This document shows positions 41,579 to 49,506 of a DNA stretch of 64,000 nucleotides, one piece after another; position 1 is the first letter of the stretch; every line of letters begins with the position of its first letter. The stretch comes from Thermoanaerobacterales bacterium (GTDB lineage Bacteria; Bacillota; Thermosediminibacteria; Thermosediminibacterales; Tepidanaerobacteraceae), in the NCBI GenBank assembly GCA_012840135.1, contig DUMA01000007.1, positions 1 through 64,000 of the forward strand, written 5' to 3'. The notes beneath the pieces were generated by a model. The model ran no database searches, was not told the DNA's origin, and saw nothing but the letters and a program-made list of their open reading frames with translations. A program made the position numbers and the translations under genes.

Positions 41579-42862
41579 TCATTTCATTAGAAGATTCGGT
41601 AAAAACATGACTATTGAAGGCACATATGTTATAAGGATTAATACTAAAATTAACGGTATATAGAATACAAACAAAGCCCTGGTCAATTTTGGCACACTTA
41701 TCTTTGCCATACTAGACATTAAAAAGAGCAATGTCCCTACAGGAGGTGTTACCAATCCTATAGAAAGGTTCACCATCATGATTAACCCAAAATGTACCGG
41801 ATCTACCCCTATACTCTTCATTATCGGCAGCAAAATGGGAGTAAATATTAATATGGCAGGAGACATGTCCATAAAACATCCTACTATCAGCAAAAGTATA
41901 TTTGTTATAAGCAGGATAACAAACTTGCTACTGGAAATAGACAGTATGAATTTTCCTACCATCTCGGGGACATTTTCAAAAGCCAGGACCCATGCAAAAG
42001 CATTTGATGCTGCAATTAGAAATAACACAACAGCTGTAGTTTTGGCACTATTTAAAAATATCTTTGGCAGTATTTTAAGGTCTAGCTGTTTGTATACAAA
42101 GATTGAAATCAGCAGAGAGTAGGCTACTGCTACTACAGCTGCTTCAGTGGCTGTAAAAAAACCCGAAACTATGCCGCCGATTATTATAATTATGGCGATC
42201 AGAGCCGGAATAGCCGCAAGCGTGCTCCGCGTAAAATCTTTAAGCGATACCGGGGGCTCTGCAGGATAATTCCTCTTGACCGCTATGAAATAACAAATAA
42301 TCATCAGCGCCAGCCCCAGAAGAAGGCCCGGCATGAAACCACCCAAAAACAGCGCCCCTACAGAAACTCCACCTGCTGCCATGGAATATACTATCATTGT
42401 ATTTGACGGAGGGATTATGAGTCCGTTGGTAGCTGAAGCGGCTATGACGGCTGCAGAAAAGTCATCATCATATCCCTTTTTTTTCATTAAAGGAAGAAGC
42501 ATGGCGCCTAGAGTTGAACCATCCGCCACGGAGGAGCCGGAAACACCCGACAGGAATATCTCCCCCACTATGGCAATCATCGCCAGACCGCCGCGGATTC
42601 TTCCCACTAGGGCATTGGAAAAATCCACAAGACTTTTAGAAGCCCCTCCTTTTTCCAGTATCTCTCCTGCAAGTATAAAAAATGGAATCGCCAGTAGAGG
42701 GAAACTGTTTATTCCTGCTATCATGCGCTGAACAATAACCTGCAACGGCAAATTGCCAATAGTCAATAATGATATCATCGTCGACAGTACCATTGATATG
42801 GCAATGGGGACTCCCAAAGCAATCAATATTAGAAAACTTATAGTTAATGCTGCTATCGTCAT
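41579..42862 (-). CDS. TRAP transporter large permease (DctM family)
   Basis: A 427-residue membrane protein with about 12 hydrophobic segments. Typical DctM patterns: GSSVADGSTLGAMLLPLMKKKGYDDDFSAAVIAASATNGLIIPPSN near residue 110 and LGLIMMVNLSIGLVTPPVG toward the C-terminus. It carries out sodium-coupled uptake with the small subunit and DctP-like binding protein. The GTG at 42874 overlaps GGGGGTG; ATG 42862 is preferred. Substrates of the family are C4-dicarboxylates, sugar acids and other carboxylates. Confidence 0.95.
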   Translation of the reverse strand: MTIAALTISFLILIALGVPIAISMVLSTMISLLTIGNLPLQVIVQRMIAGINSFPLLAIPFFILAGEILEKGGASKSLVDFSNALVGRIRGGLAMIAIVGEIFLSGVSGSSVADGSTLGAMLLPLMKKKGYDDDFSAAVIAASATNGLIIPPSNTMIVYSMAAGGVSVGALFLGGFMPGLLLGLALMIICYFIAVKRNYPAEPPVSLKDFTRSTLAAIPALIAIIIIIGGIVSGFFTATEAAVVAVAYSLLISIFVYKQLDLKILPKIFLNSAKTTAVVLFLIAASNAFAWVLAFENVPEMVGKFILSISSSKFVILLITNILLLIVGCFMDMSPAILIFTPILLPIMKSIGVDPVHFGLIMMVNLSIGLVTPPVGTLLFLMSSMAKISVPKLTRALFVFYIPLILVLILITYVPSIVMFLPNLLMK

Positions 42863-42881
42863 AGGTTTCTTCACCCCCTTA

Positions 42882-43361
42882 TCATTCTTTTATAGTTTTA
42901 AAACTCAATAACCATTTTTCTAGCGAAAAGATTATTATCAATGCACCGCTTATGGGCAATGACATATAGACCCATGAAAAAGCAATTTTCAGTGCGGGAG
43001 ATATCTGCCCAAAGTTCTGTAGCGTCACATATATACCATAATGAAACATTATGATACCCACAAGTATGGTGCATATATGACTCAAGGCAACTATACCCCT
43101 CTTTACTGCCCGGTTTTTTACAAAACCGATAAATATATCGATCCCCAGATGGCCTGATTCTCTCACAATTACTGCACCACCCAACAGCCCTATCCATATC
43201 ATAAGGTATCTGGATAGTTCCTCAGTCCATGAAGGAGCTATCCCCAATTCTCTGCCCACGACCTGAATCAACATTGAAATGACATCCACCATCATAAATA
43301 TTACTATTATTATTTCTATCGCTCTGGTCAAAATGTCCAGCAATTTTGTGAACGATTTCAA
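42882..43361 (-). CDS. TRAP transporter small permease (DctQ family)
   Basis: A 159-residue protein with four hydrophobic segments and the family motif APSWTEELSRYLMIWIGLLGGAVIVRESGHLGID near residue 40. Partner of the large permease, 7-19 bases upstream of it. The start is TTG 43361, with GGAGGGAGC upstream. Confidence 0.93.
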   Translation of the reverse strand: MKSFTKLLDILTRAIEIIIVIFMMVDVISMLIQVVGRELGIAPSWTEELSRYLMIWIGLLGGAVIVRESGHLGIDIFIGFVKNRAVKRGIVALSHICTILVGIIMFHYGIYVTLQNFGQISPALKIAFSWVYMSLPISGALIIIFSLEKWLLSFKTIKE

Positions 43362-43406
43362 TTATGAAGCTCCCTCCTCATAATAAGATGTCTGACAGGG
43401 AATTTA

Positions 43407-43428
43407 GTAGGAGGGTTTCCCCTCCTAC
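43407..43428 (-). other. Intercistronic hairpin after the TRAP binding-protein gene
   Basis: GTAGGAGGG (43407-43415) pairs perfectly with CCCTCCTAC (43420-43428) around TTTC. The minus strand continues TAAATTCCC with no T-run. It lies between dctP-like and dctQ-like genes, as the other two binding-protein hairpins do. Confidence 0.65.
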
Positions 43429-43440
43429 ATGAAATGTTTA

Positions 43441-44478
43441 TTATTGTACTGACTGAATCTTCTCTATCAAACCATCAAATTTGGGTTTTAATTGTTCGAT
43501 CAATGGTTTCACAACTTCCGCAAAAGCAGCCTGATCAACTGTATTAATTTTCTCACCCTTAGCCTTTAATTCATCCATGGTCTTTTTCTCATAATCAGCC
43601 CATGCCTTTAACTGATACTCTTGTGAGGCCTTTGCTGCTTCCATGATGGCATTTTGTATATCCGAAGGCATCTCATTCCATTTCTTCAGACTCATAACAA
43701 GCATATCCGGTATTCTCATATGCTCATCCAAAGAAAAATATGGAGCTACTTCATAATGTTTCATTGTAAGAAGACTTATAGGACTGTTTTCGGCTCCGTC
43801 AATAACACCCGTCTGCAATGCAGAGTATACTTCGGAGAACGAAGTAGTAGTTGGCTGAGCTTTAAAAGCTTCTATAGTCTTTAGCATGACTTCGCTGGGC
43901 ATGACCCTAATTTTCATACCTTTTAAATCCTCGGGTTTTTGAATGGGTTTTACTCTGTTGTAGAATGACCTCGCGCCGCCATCATAATAGACTATACCTT
44001 TCAATTGTTTACTCTCTAAATCTTTAAAAATTTCCTGACCTATTTCACCATTTAAGACATTCCAGTAGTGATTTGCATCTTTAAACAAATATGGGACACT
44101 GAAAATATCCATCTTTGGTGCAAAACCGCTCATATTGCCTGCCGAGACCCTGACAAATTCTAATATGCCCTGCTGTGCCTGCTCAATTACTTCTGTTTCC
44201 TCGCCCAGCTGAGCGGCGGGATAAACTTTTACTTCAACCTGCCCGTTTGTTTTCTTATTCAATTCCTCTGCAAAAACATTCAATGCTTCTGTCGTTGGAT
44301 GTTCGGCCGGGTGATTTGTAGAAATCCTAAATGTGTATTTTGGTGTTGAACCGCCCTGTTGTTGGGTTCCTTCACTGCTTTTATCACTACTATTACTACT
44401 TTTTCCACAGCCTGTTAAAAGGATGCTTCCTACTAATGCTATCACCAATAACAAGACAAGACTTTTTTTGATAGACAA
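43441..44478 (-). CDS. TRAP transporter substrate-binding lipoprotein (DctP family)
   Basis: A 345-residue protein: leader with lipobox SILLTGCGKSS, a short Ser/Gln-rich linker and a DctP domain with FRISTNHPAEHPTTEALNVFAEEL, VEVKVYPAAQLGEETEVIEQ, the carboxylate-gripping Arg in KPEDLKGMKIRVMPSEV and GVIDGAENSPISLL. The conserved Arg implies a carboxylate ligand. TTG 44487 overlaps GGAGG; TTG 44478, nine bases after it, is preferred. Second enzyme/transport gene after the shikimate-dehydrogenase-like one. Confidence 0.93.
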   Translation of the reverse strand: MSIKKSLVLLLVIALVGSILLTGCGKSSNSSDKSSEGTQQQGGSTPKYTFRISTNHPAEHPTTEALNVFAEELNKKTNGQVEVKVYPAAQLGEETEVIEQAQQGILEFVRVSAGNMSGFAPKMDIFSVPYLFKDANHYWNVLNGEIGQEIFKDLESKQLKGIVYYDGGARSFYNRVKPIQKPEDLKGMKIRVMPSEVMLKTIEAFKAQPTTTSFSEVYSALQTGVIDGAENSPISLLTMKHYEVAPYFSLDEHMRIPDMLVMSLKKWNEMPSDIQNAIMEAAKASQEYQLKAWADYEKKTMDELKAKGEKINTVDQAAFAEVVKPLIEQLKPKFDGLIEKIQSVQ

Positions 44479-44571
44479 TACAATCAACCTCCTTAAAAAT
44501 TTTTTGTTATAGTTAAGATTCCCTTTAAATAATTCTAAACTTATTCACCCCCTTAATTGGTTAAACAGATA

Positions 44572-45450
44572 TTAATTCTCTTTACTGTTTAAAAAATTAA
44601 CAACCGATTGTTCCATGATTTTAAGAGGAGCTACCTTCCCAGTCCAGATCTCAAAGGCAACAGCCGCTTGATAGATAAGTAAGTTAATTCCTGCAATTGT
44701 ATCTAGATTTAAACTTCTGGCTTTCTTTAGAAATGTGGTTTCAAGAGGTTCATATACTGTTTCATAAATGATAGCGTCTTTTCGGACTTTATCCCATGGA
44801 ACTAATAATGAGAGGTCCCCTTTATTATTCATTCCAAGGGATGTACAATTTACTATGAGATCACTTTCATTGAGTGCATTATTCCATTTTACGTCTTCCC
44901 ATTGAATTACTTCTACATTTGTTTCTTTAAAGAAACTTAATTTATCCTCCAGCGATTTTGCCCTTTCAAAGTTTCTATTGGTAATGTATATTTTTTTGAC
45001 TTTATTCATTGCCAGTTCCACGGCAACAGCTTTAGCTACTCCCCCGGCGCCAAAAACGAAAGCTATGGACGGGTATCTATTATATTTCGCCAATAATGAC
45101 AATCCAAAACCTCTGGAGTCGGTGTTATAGCCCGTCAATATACCGTTTTCATTGTTTATGCAATTTACCGCACCTATTAACTGCGCTTCCGGTGATAGTT
45201 TGTCAAGATACTGCAAAATTTCTTCTTTTAAAGGCATCGTAACGCTGAGACCTTTAATAGAGAAAGTACGCACCATCTCCATTGCGAGTTTTAAATTTTC
45301 TTTACCCGTTTTCAATGCTATAAAAACTTTATCTAAGTTTTCGTATTTAAAAGCACTATTGTGTATTACTGGCGACAGCGAATGACTTACAGGATCTCCT
45401 AAAATTGCATAAATATCAGTTTTACCGGAAATAACATGATAATTATTCAT
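44572..45450 (-). CDS. Shikimate dehydrogenase-family protein
   Basis: A 292-residue enzyme with the shikimate-binding Ser24/Ser26 (HSLSP), catalytic Lys75 (VTMPLK) and Asp111 (GYNTD), the nucleotide loop VFGAGGVAKAVAVEL and an ITNRNFERAKSL stretch whose basic residues favour NADP. Together with a C-terminal GINLLIYQAAVAFEIWTG these make a complete AroE. Placement between lacI and a TRAP transporter, away from other aro genes, suggests a catabolic role on quinate, shikimate or a similar hydroxy acid. A biosynthetic role cannot be excluded. ATG start with AAGGGAG. Confidence 0.9.
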   Translation of the reverse strand: MNNYHVISGKTDIYAILGDPVSHSLSPVIHNSAFKYENLDKVFIALKTGKENLKLAMEMVRTFSIKGLSVTMPLKEEILQYLDKLSPEAQLIGAVNCINNENGILTGYNTDSRGFGLSLLAKYNRYPSIAFVFGAGGVAKAVAVELAMNKVKKIYITNRNFERAKSLEDKLSFFKETNVEVIQWEDVKWNNALNESDLIVNCTSLGMNNKGDLSLLVPWDKVRKDAIIYETVYEPLETTFLKKARSLNLDTIAGINLLIYQAAVAFEIWTGKVAPLKIMEQSVVNFLNSKEN

Positions 45451-45486
45451 TGTATAATCTCCCTTGTGTTTTTATAAAAAGGTTGA

Positions 45487-46479
45487 TTATTTAACTGAAT
45501 TTCTTATTATTAACTCACAGGGCATAACTTCAACTTTTGCCTTGGGTTTCCTCTTGGCCTCAATTATCTTTATAAGCCTTTCACATGCCTTTACCCCCAT
45601 CTCATAGAATGGCTGGGAGACGGTGGTCAAGGGCGGGTCCAGAAGGGGTGCCATATCGGAGTTATCAAAGCCTATAACTGAAATATCATCAGGGACTTTC
45701 AGACCAAAATCCTTTATAGCTCGGATAACTCCTATAGCTTTCGGGTCGCTGGTGGCAAAAACACCATCTATCTCATAACCCTTTTTTAATAAATCAGTCA
45801 TGGCTTTATAGCCATCTTCCCATCCGTAGATACCATGGACAACCAGTTCTTCTTTGAAAGGTATACCGGCTTCTTTTAGTGCTTTTTTATATCCTTCGAA
45901 CCTCTGCTGGTAAAGGAAGATATCCATATGGCCGTTTATAAAGGCTATATTTTTTAAGCCTCGTGACAGCATGTATTTTGTGGCGTCATAGGCGCCATTA
46001 TAATTGTCGACGGTTATGGCATCCACATCTTCCCCCATCTGCCTTATGAGAAACACCACGGGAAAGCCCTCTCTTTTTAATTCCAACAAGTGTTCATGGC
46101 CAGGGCGAGCTGTGGAAAAGATAAATCCGTCTATAAGTCGTCGTCGTAGATTATCTATATAAAACTTTTCGGTTTCTACATCCTCGTCAGTATTACATAG
46201 TACAACGGTGTAACCATGTTTTTTAGCTGTATCCTCTATACCACGTATGGCAGCTGGGAAAACCAGATTTCGCACATTAGGAATGATAAGCCCCAGAGTT
46301 CTGCTCTTACCATCTTTTAAACCCTGTGCCAATACATTGGGTTGATAGTTAAGTTCTTTTACAGCCTGAAGTACCTTCTGCTTTGTTTCATCATTTACTG
46401 GTATTTTACCGCTAAGAGCTCGAGATACCGTGCTGGTAGATACTCCCGCCCTTTCTGCCACTTCTTTGATAGTAACCAA
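45487..46479 (-). CDS. LacI-family transcriptional regulator
   Basis: A 330-residue repressor. The helix-turn-helix VTIKEVAERAGVSTSTVSRALSG opens the protein, followed by the hinge NYQPNVLAQGLKDG and a periplasmic-binding-type effector domain (TLGLIIPNVRN, GFPVVFLIRQ, VISVIGFDNSDMAP). TTG 46479 is seven bases after GGGGG and starts directly at the HTH; upstream ATG 46503 would add a non-family leader. It heads a long operon whose promoter is followed by two operator-like repeats, so it most likely represses its own operon until the substrate is present. Confidence 0.93.
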   Translation of the reverse strand: MVTIKEVAERAGVSTSTVSRALSGKIPVNDETKQKVLQAVKELNYQPNVLAQGLKDGKSRTLGLIIPNVRNLVFPAAIRGIEDTAKKHGYTVVLCNTDEDVETEKFYIDNLRRRLIDGFIFSTARPGHEHLLELKREGFPVVFLIRQMGEDVDAITVDNYNGAYDATKYMLSRGLKNIAFINGHMDIFLYQQRFEGYKKALKEAGIPFKEELVVHGIYGWEDGYKAMTDLLKKGYEIDGVFATSDPKAIGVIRAIKDFGLKVPDDISVIGFDNSDMAPLLDPPLTTVSQPFYEMGVKACERLIKIIEAKRKPKAKVEVMPCELIIRNSVK

Positions 46480-46548
46480 TCGCAGACCCCCTATCTGATA
46501 CATGGAACAATCTTTAATTTGCGTTTAATATCGTATCCTTTCTTTGAC

Positions 46549-46566
46549 AAGGATTGTGCAATGGTT
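46549..46566. promoter_or_regulatory. Candidate LacI operator, distal copy
   Basis: AAGGATTGTGCAATGGTT, an imperfect 18-base palindrome (arms 6 of 8). It shares the core ATTGTGCAAT with part of the copy at 46573-46590; centres are 24 bases apart, just over two helical turns. Confidence 0.5.
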
Positions 46567-46572
46567 TGTAAT

Positions 46573-46590
46573 AACGTTTGTGCAATCGTT
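46573..46590. promoter_or_regulatory. Candidate LacI operator, proximal copy
   Basis: AACGTTTGTGCAATCGTT, an 18-base palindrome with arms matching at 7 of 8 positions, lying 17 bases downstream of the -10 box. Typical of LacI-family operators with AACG/CGTT ends. Confidence 0.6.
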
Positions 46591-46607
46591 ATCATTTTTA
46601 TTATATT

Positions 46608-46636
46608 TTATTCGACGTCAATTTTAAAATTCCTGC
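46608..46636 (-). promoter_or_regulatory. Sigma-H-like promoter of the LacI/TRAP operon
   Basis: Minus strand GCAGGAATT (46628-46636), 11 bases, GTCGAATAA (46608-46616), a full match to RNAGGAWWW-N11-RNNGAATWW. A TATAAT at 46600-46605 overlaps the expected start, but its -35 region is poor. Confidence 0.6.
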
Positions 46637-46746
46637 TTAATCTTAAAATTTTTTTAACAAAAAAAATAAAATAAAAAAAGCATTGTGCCATATGCGATAA
46701 GGATTAAATCTTAAAGTAATTGTATATTTAAAGGCTCCCTTAAGAG

Positions 46747-47169
46747 TCATTCCGGATAGGATTTAAATCCCATCTGCGTAAAATGTTTATCATAAGTAAA
46801 AGCACATTGAGCATGGTACTTTTTCATCGCTACGAAGCTGGTACAATCTGTAAAGCTAAAGGTTTTATCATTGTATTTTTTAGCCAGCATCCAGGCTTCT
46901 TCTTCATCATTTTCATCTATTCTTATAAACTTAAGAATCTTGCTTTCTCGAATGAAAGTACCTATTTTGATAGCGTCATCATGCCTTCTGCAAAAATAAG
47001 CGTATACTTCATCAAATACAAAATTGGTAGTAAAGGGAATGAAATTAATGTTTCCTAGATTTTCAGGCGTAAAAAATTTTACACTTTTATCATGATTAAC
47101 ATCATCCATGTCATATAGGGATATAAAAGCGGACGTATCAATAAAAAGCAATTTCTTATCCTTTTTCAT
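46747..47169 (-). CDS. PIN-domain toxin (VapC-like)
   Basis: A 140-residue PIN nuclease. Acidic active-site residues are in FIDTSAFISLYD (Asp11), NFVFDEVYAY (Glu), FSFTDCTSF (Asp) and CAFTYDKHF (Asp). It follows the antitoxin gene by about 28 bases. ATG 47169 follows AGGAG by ten bases; TTG 47175 is an alternative. Such toxins cleave tRNA or rRNA when free of antitoxin. Confidence 0.88.
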   Translation of the reverse strand: MKKDKKLLFIDTSAFISLYDMDDVNHDKSVKFFTPENLGNINFIPFTTNFVFDEVYAYFCRRHDDAIKIGTFIRESKILKFIRIDENDEEEAWMLAKKYNDKTFSFTDCTSFVAMKKYHAQCAFTYDKHFTQMGFKSYPE

Positions 47170-47197
47170 TCTCAAACTTCTCCTAATTTACTGGAAT

Positions 47198-47452
47198 TTA
47201 ATCATTAAATTCATGTCTATAAATATACTTATCATGATTAATGGAACCGTCTTTGCGGCCGGTGTGAATTCCTTCTTTGGCGAGTTTAAAAATTGGATCA
47301 TCTGGATCTATTTCATATTCCTTTTCGATTTCTTTATCTATTATGTTGCGAAGAACTTCAGCCATACTTGTTTTATACTTAGCGGCCTTTTCTTTCAAGT
47401 AGTTATGCTGATCTTTTGTCAGGTAAATCTGGGTCCTGAACTTTTCTTCCAT
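47198..47452 (-). CDS. Ribbon-helix-helix antitoxin
   Basis: An 84-residue protein with a CopG-type N-terminus: EKFRTQIYLTKDQHNYLKEKAAKYKTSMAEVLRNII, one strand plus two helices. The acidic C-terminal tail (EIDPDDPIFKLAKEGI) would wrap and block the PIN toxin. ATG 47452 has GGAGG. Its promoter overlaps inverted and tandem ATTATAC repeats, typical of antitoxin autoregulation. Confidence 0.87.
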   Translation of the reverse strand: MEEKFRTQIYLTKDQHNYLKEKAAKYKTSMAEVLRNIIDKEIEKEYEIDPDDPIFKLAKEGIHTGRKDGSINHDKYIYRHEFND

Positions 47453-47469
47453 AAAATAACCTCCAAATG

Positions 47470-47500
47470 GTATAATTAGAACTTACATTATACATTATAC
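47470..47500. promoter_or_regulatory. Antitoxin operator repeats
   Basis: GTATAAT (47470-47476) is inverted to two adjacent ATTATAC copies (47487-47493 and 47494-47500). The repeats overlap the -10 region, a common arrangement for RHH antitoxin binding. Confidence 0.55.
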
Positions 47501-47522
47501 ATCATGTTTAACTCATAATCAA
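47494..47522 (-). promoter_or_regulatory. Sigma-A promoter of the toxin-antitoxin pair
   Basis: Minus strand TTGATT (47517-47522), a 17-base spacer and a perfect TATAAT (47494-47499). A second TATAAT follows at 47487-47492. Confidence 0.6.
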
Positions 47523-47530
47523 TTTACTTT

Positions 47531-47558
47531 AAAAAAAGAAGGCCTATAAAAGGCCTTC
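47531..47558 (-). terminator. Terminator of kdgK
   Basis: GAAGGCCT (47538-47545) pairs with AGGCCTTC (47551-47558) around 5 bases, followed on the minus strand by seven T residues. Confidence 0.85.
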
Positions 47559-47587
47559 GCACGTTATAATTCTGTCATATTTCTTAT

Positions 47588-48613
47588 TTATCTCTGCACC
47601 CTGCCGGAGGCGTCGCCTTTTGCCAGGGTCTGAACTTCCTTCAATGTCACATGGTTGAAGTCGCCTACTATGGAATGTTTCAGGCAGGACGCCGCCACGG
47701 CAAATTCCACCGCATCCTGGGGGGCATAACCGTTGCACAGTGCATAGATCAATCCGCCTCCAAAGGAATCGCCGCCGCCCACCCGGTCTACGATGTGGAT
47801 CTGGTATCTTCTTGATTTATAAAATTCTCTGCCGTCATAGTAGAGGGCAGACCAGCCGTTGTCGAAAGCCGAGTAACTTTCCCTCAATGTTATGGCCACG
47901 CCCCTTAAATTAAATCTTTCAGCCAGCTGTTTTGCTACGTCTTTATAACCTTCTTCGCTGAGTTCCCCTTTGGTCACATCGGACGTGCCGGCCTTTATGC
48001 CGAAGACTTTTTCGGCATCTTCCTCATTGCCGATGGCTACATCCACATATTCCATGAGCTCTGTCATGACTTTGTTGGCCTTTTCTGTAGACCATAGCTT
48101 TTTCCTGTAATTGAGGTCACAGCTCACTGTGACGTTCAGCTTTTTGGCGGTTTTTACGGCATCAAGGCACGCCTGGGCCGTATTGTCTCCCAGGGCGGGA
48201 GTTATACCTGTGAAATGGAACCACTTTGCTCCTGATAGAATTTTTTCCCAGTCAAAATCGGAGGGACTGGATTCCGCGATGGATGAATGGGCTCTATCAT
48301 AGACCACCAGCGACGGCCTCTGAGAAGCACCGATTTCGTTGAAGTAGATACCCAGCCTTTCTCCACCCTTCACTACATAGTCGGTGTGCACACCGTAGCG
48401 GCGGAGGTGGTTTATGGCGGCCTGTCCGATGGGATTGTCCGGCACCTTTGTCACAAAATAGGCATCCTCCCCGTAATTGGCGAGGGATACCGCCACATTG
48501 GCCTCCCCTCCGCCGTATGTCACATCAAAGGAATCGGCCTGAACAAATCTCAAGTAATTCGGCGGCGTGAGCCGCAACATGATCTCACCGAAGGTTACTA
48601 TCTTGTTTGGCAT
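47588..48613 (-). CDS. kdgK: 2-dehydro-3-deoxygluconokinase
   Basis: A 341-residue PfkB-family kinase that converts 2-keto-3-deoxygluconate to KDPG. Seen: FGEIMLRLTPP at the N-terminus, the YGGGEANVAVSLANYG substrate loop, DLNYRKKLWS, GNEEDAEKVFG and the C-terminal PfkB signature HIVDRVGGGDSFGGGLIYAL with catalytic Asp. The downstream partner of the KDPG aldolase gene, giving the lower Entner-Doudoroff/uronate route. ATG start with AGGGGAG. Confidence 0.94.
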   Translation of the reverse strand: MPNKIVTFGEIMLRLTPPNYLRFVQADSFDVTYGGGEANVAVSLANYGEDAYFVTKVPDNPIGQAAINHLRRYGVHTDYVVKGGERLGIYFNEIGASQRPSLVVYDRAHSSIAESSPSDFDWEKILSGAKWFHFTGITPALGDNTAQACLDAVKTAKKLNVTVSCDLNYRKKLWSTEKANKVMTELMEYVDVAIGNEEDAEKVFGIKAGTSDVTKGELSEEGYKDVAKQLAERFNLRGVAITLRESYSAFDNGWSALYYDGREFYKSRRYQIHIVDRVGGGDSFGGGLIYALCNGYAPQDAVEFAVAASCLKHSIVGDFNHVTLKEVQTLAKGDASGRVQR

Positions 48614-48668
48614 GACAACACTCCCCTATCATCAAATTTTATAATAAATTTTACAGTCTCCAAAAACC

Positions 48669-48700
48669 GTGCGGCTAGAATCTATACATTCATGCCGCAC
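48669..48700 (-). other. Hairpin between eda and kdgK
   Basis: GTGCGGC (48669-48675) pairs with GCCGCAC (48694-48700) around 18 bases; the minus strand continues GGTTTTTGG. It may attenuate transcription between eda and kdgK. The surrounding 198-base gap shows no coding sequence. Confidence 0.5.
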
Positions 48701-48811
48701 TACAGTCGTCATTTTGGCCAGGCAAAATTCATTTCTGTAGGTGCAAACCTAGAGCAGCCGCAAAATTCCTCCCAGTACAACAATGCCGGAATTCAAACTT
48801 TTAACCTCGGA

Positions 48812-49453
48812 TCAGCCCCGGGCTGCCTTTACAGCTTCCACGAACTTCCGGGCGGTCTCCTCCACTTCTGCATAATTGCCCTTTTTAGCTCCTTTTGTGA
48901 GCTCTCCGCCGACACCGACAGCCACACATCCCGCTTTAATCCACTCGCCTACATTTTCTAAACTCACTCCGCCGGTGGGGATAATGGGCGCATAGGGCAG
49001 CGGTCCCATGATGGCCTTAACCATAGAAGGTCCGAAGGCGCTGCCGGGGAAGAGTTTTACAAAATCGGCGCCGGATTCCATGACTTCTACCACTTCTTTT
49101 ATTGACATGGCTCCCGGCATGGTGACTTTTTGGTACCTGTTGCACAGCTTGACCATTTCTGGGTTAAGGTAAGGGCTTACGAAAAACTCCGCCCCTGCCA
49201 GCATTGCAGCCCTGGCGGTCTCCGGGTCCAGCACAGTGCCCGCTCCGATAAGTATCTCCCCTTTCGGATAGGCCTTCTTGAGCTCTTTTATTACATCAAT
49301 GGCCCCGGGCACCGTCATGGTGATCTCGATAGCCTCTACGCCACCGGCCTTAACGGCTTCGGCAATTTTCAGCGCCTGTTCGGGCGAATCGGCCCTGACC
49401 ACGGCCACAATGCCGCAATCCATGATACGCTGCATAACTTTTAACTTATCCAT
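48812..49453 (-). CDS. eda: KDPG/KHG aldolase
   Basis: A 213-residue class I aldolase that splits 2-keto-3-deoxy-6-phosphogluconate into pyruvate and glyceraldehyde 3-phosphate. Motifs: GIVAVVRADS with the Glu/Arg region, GVEAIEITMTVPGA, LIGAGTVLDPE, FVSPYLNPEMV, and the Schiff-base Lys in ADFVKLFPGSAFGP, then IIPTGGVSLENV. ATG 49453 has AAGGAGG 7 bases upstream. Its promoter carries the third copy of the IclR-type operator, placing eda and probably kdgK in that regulon. Confidence 0.95.
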   Translation of the reverse strand: MDKLKVMQRIMDCGIVAVVRADSPEQALKIAEAVKAGGVEAIEITMTVPGAIDVIKELKKAYPKGEILIGAGTVLDPETARAAMLAGAEFFVSPYLNPEMVKLCNRYQKVTMPGAMSIKEVVEVMESGADFVKLFPGSAFGPSMVKAIMGPLPYAPIIPTGGVSLENVGEWIKAGCVAVGVGGELTKGAKKGNYAEVEETARKFVEAVKAARG

Positions 49454-49476
49454 AAAAAATCCTCCTTGTTTCATAT

Positions 49477-49495
49477 TATGATACATCGTTTCGCA
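49477..49495. promoter_or_regulatory. Candidate IclR operator at eda
   Basis: Minus strand TGCGAAACGATGTATCATA, matching TGCGAAA-N4-GTTTYAYA with one change. It begins 11 bases downstream of the -10 box, the same geometry as at the FAH gene. Confidence 0.6.
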
Positions 49496-49506
49496 TTTAA
49501 TAAAAT

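Noticed and set aside
46600-46605. Sigma-A -10 box (TATAAT) as the lacI promoter
   Set aside because: The best upstream -35 candidates are weak and badly spaced, whereas the sigma-H-like pair fits at every position. It could still contribute.
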